Below, piece after piece: positions 10,894 through 21,807 of a stretch of DNA of 64,000 nt. This stretch comes from Exobasidium rhododendri (Eukaryota > Basidiomycota > Exobasidiomycetes > Exobasidiales > Exobasidiaceae). Position numbers and translations under genes: made by a program. The notes beneath the pieces were generated by a model. It was not told the origin of the DNA. It ran no database searches and saw only the letters and a list, made by a program, of their open reading frames with translations. Where the stretch lies: NCBI GenBank assembly GCA_026210745.1, contig CP110632.1, forward strand, positions 124,001-188,000, written 5' to 3'. Position 1 is the stretch's first letter; the number at the start of each line of letters is the position of its first letter.

Positions 10894-12236
10894 TTTGAAG
10901 GAGGTATTGAGTGTTGGTGTCAAGAGGTGAGAAGAGGACGGTGAAAGTAGTAAGGAGAAGAAATCAGAAATGCAGTGACGGGAACGGATGTGAAGACGAA
11001 TTCCACCAAAACCGCAGAGCTATATGTGTCTCTGCTAATGTTCTCATTCCCCCAGGAAGGTAACGATAGACTGCCGCTACGATAAGAAAGGTTGTAGTCG
11101 TATTTTGCGAGATTGACCAGTAAAATTAGTGCAATGTAAAGACCCCATACGCACAGAGACTCCTTTGCCGTATCAGGTGCTTGATAAAGTCGCCGGTTGG
11201 GATGTGTACCTGACGGCAGTGTTTGCACTACACGGCAACGAACATTTCTAAGTATACTACGGGGAAAAGATAAAAGATAAGAAAGCGGTTGAGAGCAGAA
11301 AATGACGAGGTTTTTGGAATGGTAGACTTTTGTTGTGGAGCTTAGTCCCGGTTTCCCACATGCTCTGTATCGACATCAATCTTTAGACTGATTTGTGGTC
11401 CGATGTTTGCGATGCGACCCAGAGATAACGAGAGGAGAAATCCGATCAAAAAGAGGAGATAAGAGGTGCAAGGAATTCCAAGGGCAGATTGGCTCGCACT
11501 AGCGTCAAAGTATGAACACCTTACGGGGACGACGGCCAATTGAGCAGTGTCACCTAGAGCAGTGTCACCTGTGTTCCCACCCTTATCAGTGCCGTTCTTC
11601 GATAAGATTTGAAACTCCCCACCCCACTAAGGACGTTTCAACCCTTTGTATGACGATGGCTTTTTACCCCCCCTTTTGCCCTACTCATTATCGCATGCAC
11701 CCTTTCGTCCTAATTTCATCGCATGCCCAGCTTGCAAACGCCGTTATAGATCATTCCGAGTCGTTAGAGTGTCGTGTAGTCCGTCGCAGGCATATCAAAC
11801 TAGTGCCATCCTCCGTCGATAAGATGCTCTTTCAGGATTATCTTGAGCCAATCACACCTCGTTCTGATAACTTTCCTCTGCGCAGAACTTCAATCACAAG
11901 CCGATGCGACGTTAACGTTCCCAGCTAATCGTACCACTTTCCTGCCAAGTGAACGGGATTCTCCTCAGCGAATTAGATCCCTTCAATCTTTGCGGAAGTG
12001 CAGAGAAGTCTCATCGATCGACATTCCTCAGGGTCGTCATCTTCTTCCTAAGGAGACGACGCTAGCGTATGTATGCCTTCGCCTGTTGGAGAGCAACGAA
12101 GCTCCTCCCCTTCCATACTTAAAGAGACCGTTTCCACCGTCCAAACTCCCTTCTGATTCCTCACACAACACATCTCCTTCTCCGTTCTCCCTTAACCTCC
12201 CCTTTGCCAAGCCCAAGCCCAAGCTTTCCCCTCACC
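10894..12236. other. Intergenic region between divergent acetate-transporter and hydrolase genes
   Basis: About 1.3 kb shared as upstream sequence by two divergently transcribed genes. A tandem duplication of GAGCAGTGTCACCT-like sequence occurs near 11539-11570. The 200 bases before the hydrolase start are CT-rich. The short frames present have no recognisable domains. Confidence 0.55.
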
Positions 12237-13460
12237 ATGCGCTTCGCTCTGTCTTTCTTCTCCCTTGTCGGCCTAGCCGTGGCCGCCACCATCCCGAAAG
12301 GAGGTGAAAGCCCCACTCTTGTCAAGAGAGCTGGTCCTACCTGCACCACCTTCAAGGTGCCCATCACTGCCTCTGCGCAGAACACTGTGATCAACCTTCC
12401 TCCCAACTACACTGCTGACTCGAACCCGCTCGGTCAACTCACCAATTCAGTCGAGGGAAGTGGCGAAACTATCCTAGGAAACGTTCTTGGTGGACTGATC
12501 CTCACTTCGGGAGTCTACAACATCAACATGCAGTACTGTGTACCAGGCGTGTACAATGCGTCCAGGGCGAACACCTTGCAGTTCCTCGTGCACCCCGCCA
12601 CCATGTCCATCGCCTACTGGAGCTGGCCTATCCGACCGGAAACCTACTCTTGGACCGACTACATGTCTAACCTTGGATATCCTACTCTTGCCATCGACAG
12701 ATTGGGAGCAGGTCTTTCTGACCACCCAGACCCCATCACCACCGTGCAAGCGAACCTGCAGACCAACATTCACCACGAGATTGTCACAATGGCCCGCGCT
12801 GGTACGATTCCCAACATAGCGACAAAGTTCTCCAAGATCATCTTCGTCGGAGGCTCGTACGGAAGCATCCTGGGAAATCAACAAGCCATCCAATACCCCA
12901 CCGACCTCGATGCTCTCTTGTTGACTGCCTACACCAACGATGACCAGCTTCTCGTGCCCATCTTCAGTGTCGAGACCATTGCTGCTCCCGCTTTCCTAGT
13001 CGATGCTGCTAAATGGCCCACCTTGCCCGCCGGCTACCTGACCAACACCGGTGACATTGGTCGAGAATACTTGTACGATGGTGCCGCTTCCTACGATCAA
13101 GATGTCTTCAACTACGACGAGCTCAACAGAGGCACGATCACCATCGGTGAAGCACTCACCGCCAACGCCGGTACCGCCGTCGCACCCAACTTCAAGGGAC
13201 CAGTACACCTCATCACCGGACAGGAGGACAGTGTCTTTTGCGGAACTGGTGTAGACAATCTTGGAGGAATCGTCCGACAAGGAAATTGCACTCCCAACAA
13301 CAGCACAAACATCCCCGCCATGAGCAAGAGCTACTTCCCAGCCGCATCCAGCTTCAGCTACACCATCATCCCCAACACTGGCCACGTCACTGTACTGCAC
13401 AAGACTGTTCAACAGACCTTTGTCTCTGCTGCCAACTTCCTCAACGCAGTCGGATTCTAA
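12237..13460 (+). CDS. Secreted alpha/beta hydrolase
   Basis: Intronless, 407 aa. The N-terminus (MRFALSFFSLVGLAVAA) is a signal peptide, and a Lys-Arg site soon after (TLVKRAG, about residue 37) could be cut by Kex2. The nucleophile elbow is FVGGSYGSILG, the alpha/beta-hydrolase fold is supported by AIDRLGAGLSDHP, and the late histidine is in IPNTGHVTVLH. An Asp candidate is in LITGQEDSVFCG. Several N-glycosylation sequons (NYTA, NASR, NNST) fit a secreted glycoprotein. This resembles a widespread fungal secreted hydrolase group of unknown substrate; I do not assign a specific reaction. The open frame extends upstream but the signal peptide fixes the start at 12237. Confidence 0.85.
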   Translation: MRFALSFFSLVGLAVAATIPKGGESPTLVKRAGPTCTTFKVPITASAQNTVINLPPNYTADSNPLGQLTNSVEGSGETILGNVLGGLILTSGVYNINMQYCVPGVYNASRANTLQFLVHPATMSIAYWSWPIRPETYSWTDYMSNLGYPTLAIDRLGAGLSDHPDPITTVQANLQTNIHHEIVTMARAGTIPNIATKFSKIIFVGGSYGSILGNQQAIQYPTDLDALLLTAYTNDDQLLVPIFSVETIAAPAFLVDAAKWPTLPAGYLTNTGDIGREYLYDGAASYDQDVFNYDELNRGTITIGEALTANAGTAVAPNFKGPVHLITGQEDSVFCGTGVDNLGGIVRQGNCTPNNSTNIPAMSKSYFPAASSFSYTIIPNTGHVTVLHKTVQQTFVSAANFLNAVGF

Positions 13461-13652
13461 AGGCCGCAATATGACGATGAAGAAAAGGGGTAATATGCTG
13501 CCCCGTCAAATCTGTTCTTGCAACCCCGAACCAAAATAATAGTAATTTTCCCCCTCTCTGTATCATCTTTGCATCCATACACTATAATCTGATCTGATCT
13601 GATAAAACGTCCTCGTCCTGCACTTCATCGCCACTTGAGAAGAGATACATTG

Positions 13653-14024
13653 TCACTTGATTGGGAACCATCTTTGTGCGGCGGCAGTGGTGGAGTCTGG
13701 ACTTGTGTTGAAGAGGATCTTGCTCTTTGGTGCATGATTTCTGGTCGCTTCTACGAGCTGTTCCAGGAAGACGGTGTACTCTGCACTGCCACGTACTCCG
13801 AATCCTACACACACTCCATCGACTTTGTTTTTGTTGAGGTAGTCGATGTAGTCTTCTATGCCCAACTCAGGTGAGACGACTACGACGGAGAACGAGTACC
13901 CCGCTTTTGCCATCTCCTGCTCTGCTTTGGCCATTCCTTCCCGGACGTAGGTCTGCTTCTTCTCGTCAAAGGCATGATAGTTCCACGGCAGCCCGATCAG
14001 AATGATGGTTGGTGCGCTTGACAT
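13653..14024 (-). CDS. Small conserved protein of unknown function
   Basis: Single-exon minus-strand gene, 123 aa. The protein begins with a hydrophobic beta strand (TIILIGLPWNYHAF) and alternates strand and helix patterns (FSVVVVSPEL, VDGVCVGFGVRG, KSKILFNTSP), suggesting a small Rossmann-like or flavodoxin-like fold. No signal peptide, so probably cytosolic. I recognise it only as a type of hypothetical protein found in fungi. The composition and codon use look coding. It is convergent with the secreted hydrolase gene. Confidence 0.65.
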   Translation of the reverse strand: MSSAPTIILIGLPWNYHAFDEKKQTYVREGMAKAEQEMAKAGYSFSVVVVSPELGIEDYIDYLNKNKVDGVCVGFGVRGSAEYTVFLEQLVEATRNHAPKSKILFNTSPDSTTAAAQRWFPIK

Positions 14025-14907
14025 TTCAGGGCAAGAGAGGAGAGTATCTCAGATCTTTAGTGTGTTTGATCGGACTGTTGCGGTCGGCAGCAGTTGAAGG
14101 AGATGAGATGCCAAGGTGGAGGAGTCTATTTTTTTTGTTGTATTCTTCTTCGACTTTTGGGCGGGCATTCATAATACTAAATAAAAAAAAGATAGAATGT
14201 GACACGCGGCCTCCCAGGGTACCGTATTACGTAATTCGTCTAAGAAGTCGTTAGAGAGACAAGCGATTTGATCTTGTTGATCTCGCATGAATTCTCACCA
14301 GCCGCTCTTCATTAGAGTGCGGCACGGAATGATAGATGATACCTTTCATAATAACAGTCATTGTAGCTGCTGAACGTGCTCTCGCTTGGACTTGCTATTG
14401 ACTAGAAGAGTTCTGGCCTGTGATTATGCCTGCTGCAACCTCGAATGCTGAAGGTACAGAGAAAAGAAAGGAGCAGTACAGGTACTGTTCTCACTTTTGC
14501 TACTCTCAATTTGGCAAGGGCGACTCATGCTGCCGGGCCGCTCTCGAGAGAGGGAGGAGCATCATCGTCGAGTAGCAAGCTAGAATACATCTACAATGAC
14601 AAAGAAATCGCCATCACTTACAATGCAAGCAGCGGAGATTTTCATCTACACTCCGATGAGGTGGCTTGCCGCTGCTGTCGATCGTCCTCTTGATCCGCCC
14701 GCATCTTTCCTTGAAACTTTCGCGACTCCGCGTTATCTGATCCTGAGAACTTCACCAGTCCGATCCTTGTATCAGCATCCCAGCACATCGATTAAGTCAG
14801 TTCTCGCGGACTCAAGGGAGCTAGAATGACCTCTTGTACCTCCTCGACTTTCCTTCCTTGCACTTCCTTCTCGACCGACTCTTCTTGACCCTCCCTCATC
14901 ATTCGCC
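14025..14907. other. Intergenic region upstream of the first small secreted protein
   Basis: About 880 bases. It holds the promoter sides of two divergently transcribed genes. No supported gene; the two plus-strand frames of 77-82 codons have no recognisable content. The 70 bases before 14908 are CT-rich. Confidence 0.55.
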
Positions 14908-15321
14908 ATGCAGCTCAACCTTTTCACTTCTCTCTTATCGCTTGCCTTGCTTGTCTGCGCTGTCAACGCTGCACTTGCTCCTATGAAGGACTGCATAGAA
15001 ATGCAACGAGGAGACGTGCCCCCTCAATGGAAGCCTCAGACGCTTTCCAAGCTGAACAATGTTCCCTACTTCTGTTCGATATGTGACGGCAAGCCAGAAC
15101 ATCGACTAATCATTGGAGATGCAGCTTTTGCCGTCACCGAACGCCAGTTGGGTCCCGAGCAAAAGGACTGGTCGGTAAGGTCTAGAGACTCTCGTCTTTC
15201 CTACTTTGTCGTCAGGTCAGACATCAACGAGAGAACCTACAGGATGCTGCCTCACACGCAATGCAGAATTAAGTACGTCCAAGTGGTCAACGTTGATGTC
15301 TACGCGGACACTACCATGTAG
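14908..15321 (+). CDS. Small secreted protein, paralogue of the gene at 16203
   Basis: Single exon, 137 aa. A clear signal peptide (MQLNLFTSLLSLALLVCAVNA) precedes a mature domain of about 115 residues with four cysteines: one near the N-terminus (KDCIEMQRG), two in YFCSICDGKPEH, and one in PHTQCRIKY. The gene at 16203 has the same layout: EVQREEIPPKW matches EMQRGDVPPQW, FCSQCDGKPGH matches FCSICDGKPEH, and PHTFCRVDY matches PHTQCRIKY. I know no family with this pattern. Two disulfides are likely. The size, secretion and tandem duplication make it a candidate effector or surface protein; that role is inference. Confidence 0.8.
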   Translation: MQLNLFTSLLSLALLVCAVNAALAPMKDCIEMQRGDVPPQWKPQTLSKLNNVPYFCSICDGKPEHRLIIGDAAFAVTERQLGPEQKDWSVRSRDSRLSYFVVRSDINERTYRMLPHTQCRIKYVQVVNVDVYADTTM

Positions 15322-16202
15322 TCTAGTTCTAAAGACTTGGTGAGTAAGACTGGATGACGAAAATTGGCCCACGATTGAAGACAGACAGTGTCGTACTGAT
15401 CGTTCTTTCCCGTTCTCATCGTATCAAGAGCCGCCGTGTGAAGGAATCAATGGACACATGTATTCTCGGTGGTATCAATTGCGTACTCAAAGCCCTCTCC
15501 GGAATTGATATTAGTACTCGATCTACTGATCTACGCTGTGTGAGCTGTAAGAGATATAGGTGCCTGATTGAAGTGTGCTGCGAGAGTCCGTCCTCCTTGT
15601 ACTGCCACGTAAGCAGACTGTCGCTCCCTCTCTGTGATACTCTATCAACCTCTTGGCGCCTCCTTTTTCTATTCCCAGACTTCAATTCTCCCATCTCCGA
15701 CGGGGCCCCTTTGTGTCGGGAGTCTGAAATACAGCGCCACTACCGAGTAAGAGGGAAGATCCATGCCAAGATCTGGGCCGTCACAGCCGTCGGAGACTTT
15801 TCGATGTAACTACTGATCATCTTTTGGCAGTGTTGATCAGCACTTCTCAGAAGCAAGCGTCACGAAAAGGTCCTAATCCGTCCGTGCTCCCACTGTGTAC
15901 TGGAAAAAGGGGTAGATCCTCTTTCATGGACGGAGAGATACATGATCCGATGATCACCGCACGAGCACAGCACAACCAACGGCGACCAAAGCAGGGACCA
16001 CGCAAAGTCAGCATTCAGTCTGATCCCAGACGAGATCCTTCTGAGTACAATCGTGCATGAGGAACAGCAAGCTATAAGAAGAGCGCTCTTGTGAGTGCAT
16101 CCTATTGCTTCCCACATCCTCCTCTTCTTCTTCTTCGTCTTCATCAATCTCTTCCCTTCACCTTCTTCATCCTACGATAGCCACTCTTCTTAATTGACCA
16201 CG
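15322..16202. other. Spacer between the two paralogous small secreted proteins
   Basis: About 880 bases with no supported gene. A 151-codon plus-strand frame at 15354 lacks a signal peptide or domain and is not preferred. The right end carries the TATA and CT-rich leader of the second paralogue. Confidence 0.5.
16073..16078 (+). promoter_or_regulatory. TATA box of the second small secreted protein gene
   Basis: TATAAG lies 125 bases before the ATG at 16203 and is followed by a strongly CT-rich leader. Confidence 0.45.
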
Positions 16203-16604
16203 ATGCAAATCAGACTCCTCGCTTCAGCACTCTTGCTTGCCTCCTCTTTCTACCTCGTTCAAGCCGAGGCTGACCCTGGCTTGACGTTGTGCAAGGAGGT
16301 GCAACGGGAAGAGATTCCACCCAAATGGGCAGCAACCGACTTGCCTGCGTTGCCAAACACACGTACAGTACTCTTCTGTTCTCAATGCGACGGCAAGCCC
16401 GGTCACAAGCCTGATGAAGCTGCCTTCTCCGTAGAGGAAGCAGGAGACCACTTCACGCTACGATCCAAGTCTCCTCGAGATGCTTACTTTGCAGTCCATT
16501 CGCTCAGATTCACCAAGAACTACTACATGGCTCCTCATACGTTCTGCCGTGTCGACTATTCTCATGTGGAGAAGGTCGAAGTCATCACCGATCACGCCAT
16601 CTGA
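16203..16604 (+). CDS. Small secreted protein, paralogue of the gene at 14908
   Basis: Single exon, 133 aa. Signal peptide MQIRLLASALLLASSFYLVQA, then a mature domain with the same four cysteines as the upstream paralogue (LTLCKEVQ, LFCSQCDGK, HTFCRVDY). The conserved blocks are QREEIPPKW, CDGKPGH, DAYFAVHS and MAPHTFCR. The region between the CDGKP block and the C-terminal block varies most. ATG 16203 is the first in-frame ATG; the frame also opens three codons earlier on a TTG, which I do not use. The function is unknown; the duplication plus divergence pattern fits a fast-evolving secreted protein. Confidence 0.8.
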   Translation: MQIRLLASALLLASSFYLVQAEADPGLTLCKEVQREEIPPKWAATDLPALPNTRTVLFCSQCDGKPGHKPDEAAFSVEEAGDHFTLRSKSPRDAYFAVHSLRFTKNYYMAPHTFCRVDYSHVEKVEVITDHAI

Positions 16605-17252
16605 ACGCCTTTCTCTTTTTGAGCTTGGAGTGAAGAGGCTGGTGAGTGGTGGAGGGTGATATACCGATCAGGAAAGCTTTATCGATAGTGACACCTGCAT
16701 TTGTTCTCCCTGCAGCTCTTTTCTTGTGCGCCTTGAGAAAGAGATACAGGTGAAATTCGATTACGTTGGCGACACAGACTCTCGATAACACCGACACCTC
16801 CCCCCTTTCCTGTCCATCGACTCGGTATCGTGTTCTCCACTTACTCCATCATCATTTTTCTCCTAGAGTCACGCTCCCTCTATACTATAAAATGCTGTCT
16901 CAAATGCGATGACACTGCCCTATAAATCGCTGTGACCGTCTTCAATTGCCGAGGTGAATGAGAGAAAAGACGCTTTCCTGTCAAGGTCAGACTACAAATC
17001 ATCTTTCTTGGCCGCACAGCAGGGAATCGGCCGAAGGTGTGCCACATGGGCCGCGTGGTACCGACTTCCGAGAAAGAAGATGCTTGATTGTGTTGCTTTG
17101 TCTGCAAACGCGCTAAGAGTTGTTCTTGAGCGCGTCAACGTATCGATACGTACTCACGTCAAAGGTCGGGCGCGCTGCTCTCACTTATCCCAGCATTCAA
17201 AGGCGGTCTAGCAAGGCATTGCTAGGTGGTGTGCAAATTGTGATCCGAGACG
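16605..17252. other. Intergenic region
   Basis: About 650 bases between the second small secreted protein and the next plus-strand gene. No supported gene; only short frames without recognisable content. Confidence 0.55.
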
Positions 17253-18408
17253 ATGAAGGAACTCACCATGACTCTCGACCGACCCTTGAAGGAGCCTTTA
17301 ATTGCAGACGTACTGCACTGTATCGTCAAGCACCTGGCGCAGCTTGGTGGCCGCCATACAGTCACTGCCGCTCTCATTCATCCAGATCACACCAAGGCAG
17401 CTTTTCAAGTGCGACGACACATCGGTGTAGACGCCCACATCGATGACTTGGACACTTTGCAGGAGATGATGAATCATCTGAACGAGGGAGATCCGGAATT
17501 TATCACATTCAACATGCTGCGCCTCGACGGGGATCGCAACTTCACGCACAGCTGCATCAGGCACCTGGCCGATTTCCCTGTCATTATCCGCCACTTAGAG
17601 GTCCGCTGCCTCGACTGGATGGTGTACAATGGCGATGACATATGGAGCAACGAAGACTACGAAGCAGCCTTAGATGTCTTCTACGCTGTAGGCAATTTCA
17701 CCTGTCTGAGAGACCCTTACTTTCGACTTGAAAGCTACGATCATCCTTTGTTGCCTGAATTCGACGAGGTGACGCTGTATAAACCTTCCTCGGATTCATT
17801 CGACTCATTCTACTACCATGCGAATGCGTACACCATCTACTGCTTCCTCCCACAACGGAAGAAGGGCACACCAGTCTCTACACTGGAGGACTATCAACGG
17901 CTGGGTAAAAGCAGTACCCAACCCGATCCTCCTCGTGGATCGAAAAAGGTGATATTCATCATCGTCGACGATACGCCCACAGATATATGTATACTCACAC
18001 GGAAGAGGGCATGGGACGAGGTGTGGAAGAAAGACTGGAACGACGGAGGAAGCTCATGGGCGCTACAACCAACCGTGTTCCATTTCTCCTACTCGAAACA
18101 TTACAAGTGAGAGAATGTAGAGCCCCTACAGCACCTATTTCCTCTCACCGACCTTTCCATTCTCTTCTCCTTGCAGTGATTTCCAGCGGTTGCAGATGGC
18201 GAGGAAGCTAATCGAGAGTTGGACAAGGAAGGACATCGCAAGGGCCAGAAGGTATAGGGCCAAGTTTACGAAGCAACTTAAGCGCTACACGATTCGTAAA
18301 ATTCGTCGGCTTGAACGTAATAAGGGAATATATTTGAATAGCTTATCAGTCGTACAGGTGAAGCATCATAAAAAGATTATAGGAACACGGGCATCACGTC
18401 CATCGTAG
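17253..18408 (+). CDS. Unrecognised protein, possible F-box-like N-terminus
   Basis: Two exons (17253-18106 and 18177-18408) give 361 aa. The intron has a GTGAGA donor and TTGCAG acceptor; splicing removes the stop that otherwise follows FHFSYSKHYK and adds a basic C-terminal tail of 77 residues rich in Arg and Lys. The N-terminal stretch (PLIADVLHCIVKHLAQ) recalls the Leu/Ile-rich helix of F-box proteins, but the rest (VDAHIDDLD, HLEVRCLDWMVYNGDD, VIFIIVDDTPTD) matches no family I can name. No signal peptide. The start could be ATG 17253 or 17268. The basic tail could bind nucleic acid or serve as a nuclear signal, which is speculation. Confidence 0.6.
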
Positions 18409-18418
18409 GCACTCCTCT

Positions 18419-19687
18419 TTAGTCGGAAGCGTAGTACTTTTGGTCACCACCTGGACCGGTAGCTTGCAACTCTCTGCCATCATCGTCTCCCGCGGGTAGC
18501 GTCGTGTTGAATGGCTGTGTAGGGCATCCGAAGATAGTAGGAAGATTCGGTCCTAGTTTGCTTTCTACGTAACTTGCAATCGTGGAAAGCCTTTCAGCGG
18601 AGGAGCCAATCAACGAAGCGGGAACACCAGAGCTGATGCCTTGGTAGATGGCACATCCGATCTCTGGCAGCTGAGCGTGGTTGGTCAACAGAGCGCCCAA
18701 GGGGTTGGGGAGATTGATCGTTCCAGCCAAGAATGTAGCGGCCAAGTTGGTAACAAGACCATCAGGCGTGGCGATTCCATAAGGGATGCTCCTTCGGTAC
18801 CAATTCTCAGGGAACGTTTCAGGCACGTATTGGAATGTGTCGTTGTTGGCGTTGTACTTGTATCCCATCAGTGGTGCCAGTGATTCGTAATTGGGAATTC
18901 CACCGGCGTTGTATGTCCCGTTGGAGAAAAAGGCAGGCAGGAAGGGGTACTCTCCCAAAACTACAACGACGGTGTAGCCTTGGAAGTATAGTCGAGGATT
19001 ATTAGCGACGGACAGGGCGGCATTCTGACCGTAGAGGGCATTGGAAGCATTGTAGTTGAACAGTCCTCCATTCTCCTTGGCCAATTCAACGTAGCGACGG
19101 AATCGGTCAGGCTGGCCAGAGTGATCGTCGCCGTTGTCGAGGAAGTAGTCATTTCGTGTGGCAGACACATCACCTTCGCAAGTGCTGTGTGTGTCTAGAC
19201 CGTACTGTCGGCCTGCTGCCTTGCTTCCGACACCCGTTGCAGAGTACGTTCGATCATCTTCCCCACCAATGCTGAATGTTTCAGTCTCGAGATTCCCGTT
19301 GAAGGCAACAGCGACGAGGTTCAGTAGTCCCGAAAGATCGGCAGCCATGTTGAATCCTTCGCTTGCTGCCTCTTCCACCTGACCGGCCGTCACGATACCG
19401 TTTCGAGGAAGGTATCCGTGGTTGGCCAAGGTGTTGAGACCGGGACAGGGACCTCGTTGATCTGTTGGTCCGGGTGCGATGAACGGATGAGCAGCATCTG
19501 GTCTCTTGTCATCTGGATTGACAGACTCTGCAATACCTCCTAGGATACCACTGAGCAGCCCTGCGCCATTGTTGACAGCAGCCGTAGGGTTGCTCAAGAG
19601 TCTCTTGTCTACCTGGTCAACGTAAGCGGGGAATGCAAACGCACAGGGAAGAAGCGCCGCAAGGCAAGCGAGGGAGGCAGAGCGCAT
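18419..19687 (-). CDS. Secreted heme-thiolate peroxidase (unspecific peroxygenase / chloroperoxidase family)
   Basis: Intronless minus-strand gene, 422 aa. The start at 19687 gives a signal peptide (MRSASLACLAALLPCAFAFP); the frame is open 25 codons further but those lack sense as a leader. The proximal heme-ligand motif GPCPGLNTLANHGYLPRNG places the ligand Cys at about residue 81. The Mg-site motif EGD follows at 171-173 (CEGDVSATRNDYF), and a distal Glu lies near residue 246 (LGEYPF). Known family role: peroxide-driven oxygenation or halogenation outside the cell. At the position seven before the distal Glu, where long peroxygenases carry Arg as I recall, this protein has Thr (about 239), so its peroxide chemistry may differ. 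Its nearness to the polyketide genes might be functional but is not proof. Confidence 0.88.
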   Translation of the reverse strand: MRSASLACLAALLPCAFAFPAYVDQVDKRLLSNPTAAVNNGAGLLSGILGGIAESVNPDDKRPDAAHPFIAPGPTDQRGPCPGLNTLANHGYLPRNGIVTAGQVEEAASEGFNMAADLSGLLNLVAVAFNGNLETETFSIGGEDDRTYSATGVGSKAAGRQYGLDTHSTCEGDVSATRNDYFLDNGDDHSGQPDRFRRYVELAKENGGLFNYNASNALYGQNAALSVANNPRLYFQGYTVVVVLGEYPFLPAFFSNGTYNAGGIPNYESLAPLMGYKYNANNDTFQYVPETFPENWYRRSIPYGIATPDGLVTNLAATFLAGTINLPNPLGALLTNHAQLPEIGCAIYQGISSGVPASLIGSSAERLSTIASYVESKLGPNLPTIFGCPTQPFNTTLPAGDDDGRELQATGPGGDQKYYASD

Positions 19688-21807
19688 GACGAGAAGTGTA
19701 GGAGGGGGTTCAAGGAATAAGAGGGTTGATGAATTTCTCTGACATGGCACTGCAGCGAGCAAGCTCTTCTTATAGAGGAGAAAGAAAAGTAGAGGGGGTG
19801 GTGCTCATTTCGTCGGAGAAGCACACCTGCACCCATAGAGTTACATGACGTCAAGGTGAGGAGACTCGACGATCGCGCTTTGTGTCAGACTCGATTGAAA
19901 ACTGTGAAACGACCTTGCGTCGGGCTCCTCCCACCAGACCTTTGGAACGAAAGAACAGAGGCTTGGGGGGCTTCTGGAAACGGAGCAAAGAGGACTGTGC
20001 ACCGAGCACAGAACGATTCGTGGAAAGAAGCGCGCGCAAGTGAAAATAGGGTTCAGATCTCCCGATTTTCTCGCCTATGCCTTGCACTAGCGCGTTCGAC
20101 GGGGCAATTCATCTTGGATCTTCTCTTTTTGACGGGACATAAAATACTGTAATTGAAGAAAGGCCTTGCTGAAGAGGGGGGGGGGACCCTTGAAAGCGAG
20201 AGGTTAGGAAGAGAAGCAGGAAATAGGTGATTCGCTGGACGACAACTGTGAGTGAGCCGCCGCACCAATGGCAACTAAGCGATTGTGCAGTGCAGACGCA
20301 TCATCATCATCGACGTCCTCGGCCTCTACTTTCTTCATGCGGGCCGAAGCGTGACCTCATACCACCTCTCAGATCAATATACATCAGCGCTTAGATTGAG
20401 ACAGCGGGAGAAACGGGAGGCTGCTCTTGACACTATAATTCAAGGACTTTCTTCAGCTCGGAAGTCGCTGAAAGGAGCTTTCGTAAATGAATACCACTCG
20501 TGTCCCGGACATCGACGATCTGTGATTCTCGTGTGATGGGGAAACGGGTAAATGAGAGAGAGATGTACATTTCTGTGCTTCCCGATCTTCTTGATTTGCG
20601 ACTACGGGAAAAAAGCTGCGAGTTTCGTCTGCAGAGCATACCTGCGTTCGCTTTCACAAAGGTGCAAAGTGACTGACCAGCATTACAAAGCGAGGCTCTC
20701 CCATTGGTCGATGCAAGCAAATCCTTCTCCACGTTACCAACAAAATTCCTCACTGAAAGTCGATGACCAAAGGGACTTGTCACGGAGGTCATCATAGACG
20801 TGCATCAATAATTTCCATCGTCACGTTGCTTCGTCACTCTAGAAAGCTCTCGATCTGTTTTTACCTACCTTAAGTGACGTCTTTGCATGCCCCTTTCCCC
20901 TCTCGACACACCAACTACCTAGTCAAATCGCACTTTTTAAATGTAGATGTCTGATTCTGGCACGCTTGGATCGCTCGGCAGTCTCATAGTGATCGCCTCT
21001 ATCACCCTTCCCGTCGTTGCAGGCCGCTCCTACACTCCCGACTGTCGATGCTCGCTTGGGAGGATTTGACGAGCAAAAGATGCGCAGAGGACGGATGGGC
21101 GCTTCAGAAATCATTCTGCAAAGCGCAGGAAACGCTCTCACGACTACACAGTACAGCACGTGTGCCTCGTTGGAGTACCGGTACATTATCGAATACATAC
21201 GTCGACCACTCTGGCAATTCTTAACGTTTTCCTGTAGAGGAAAGTTGTCCCCCCCCCTCCACCTACACGATGCTCTTCTACCGCACAATTTCCCCTAATC
21301 TGAAAGGCGCAGTGTCCCCGGCCGGCAAAAGCACAATCACTCTGCGAACAATTACTGCACAGCATTAGGGGCAAGCTAATGCCCATCAATGTTTCCCCCT
21401 TTCAAGGCGGAACCGCATCACAACGTGCGTTCATGGGTGTAGAGCAAGCCTATGGTGCAAGATTTCGCGCGAGAAAGCGCTGTCTTACCTCTTGCATGAA
21501 TTTCTTCCGACTACAAGCAGAAGTGGAGGAAGATTATCCTAGACTGCCCTTCCGCCTGGTGCCTGGAAAGAGACCGCCCGAGAAGGTGCTTCATCCTTAG
21601 CGCGCTTTTCCCTCTTTATGAAAGACGCCGCCGGACGAAAGTGCATCATGTACAAAATCGACTAGAGAAAGGTGATGCGCAAAGGTTCTCTCGCACCGGC
21701 CAGGGCCTCCGCCATCCGACGGTCCTGTTCGACGCTGTGCAACCTTATCTCATCTCGTACATCTTCACCCTCCTTTCACCCACACAACTGTCTAGTAGTA
21801 GCCCACC
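19688..21807. other. Long gene-poor region left of the polyketide cluster
   Basis: About 2.1 kb. It separates the peroxygenase start from the O-methyltransferase start, which are divergent. Only frames of 65-121 codons occur, on both strands, without signal peptides or domains. An 11-base G run lies near 20178 and an 8-base C run near 21250. I see no transposon ends or long repeats. Confidence 0.5.
19769..19774 (-). promoter_or_regulatory. TATA box of the peroxygenase gene
   Basis: TATAAG on the minus strand, about 82 bases before the ATG at 19687. Its position supports the start that yields the signal peptide rather than the longer frame. Confidence 0.5.

Noticed and set aside
18190..18408. 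Separate small basic protein gene
   Set aside because: It starts only on a TTG, follows a good intron acceptor and continues the upstream frame, so it is better read as exon 2 of the gene at 17253.
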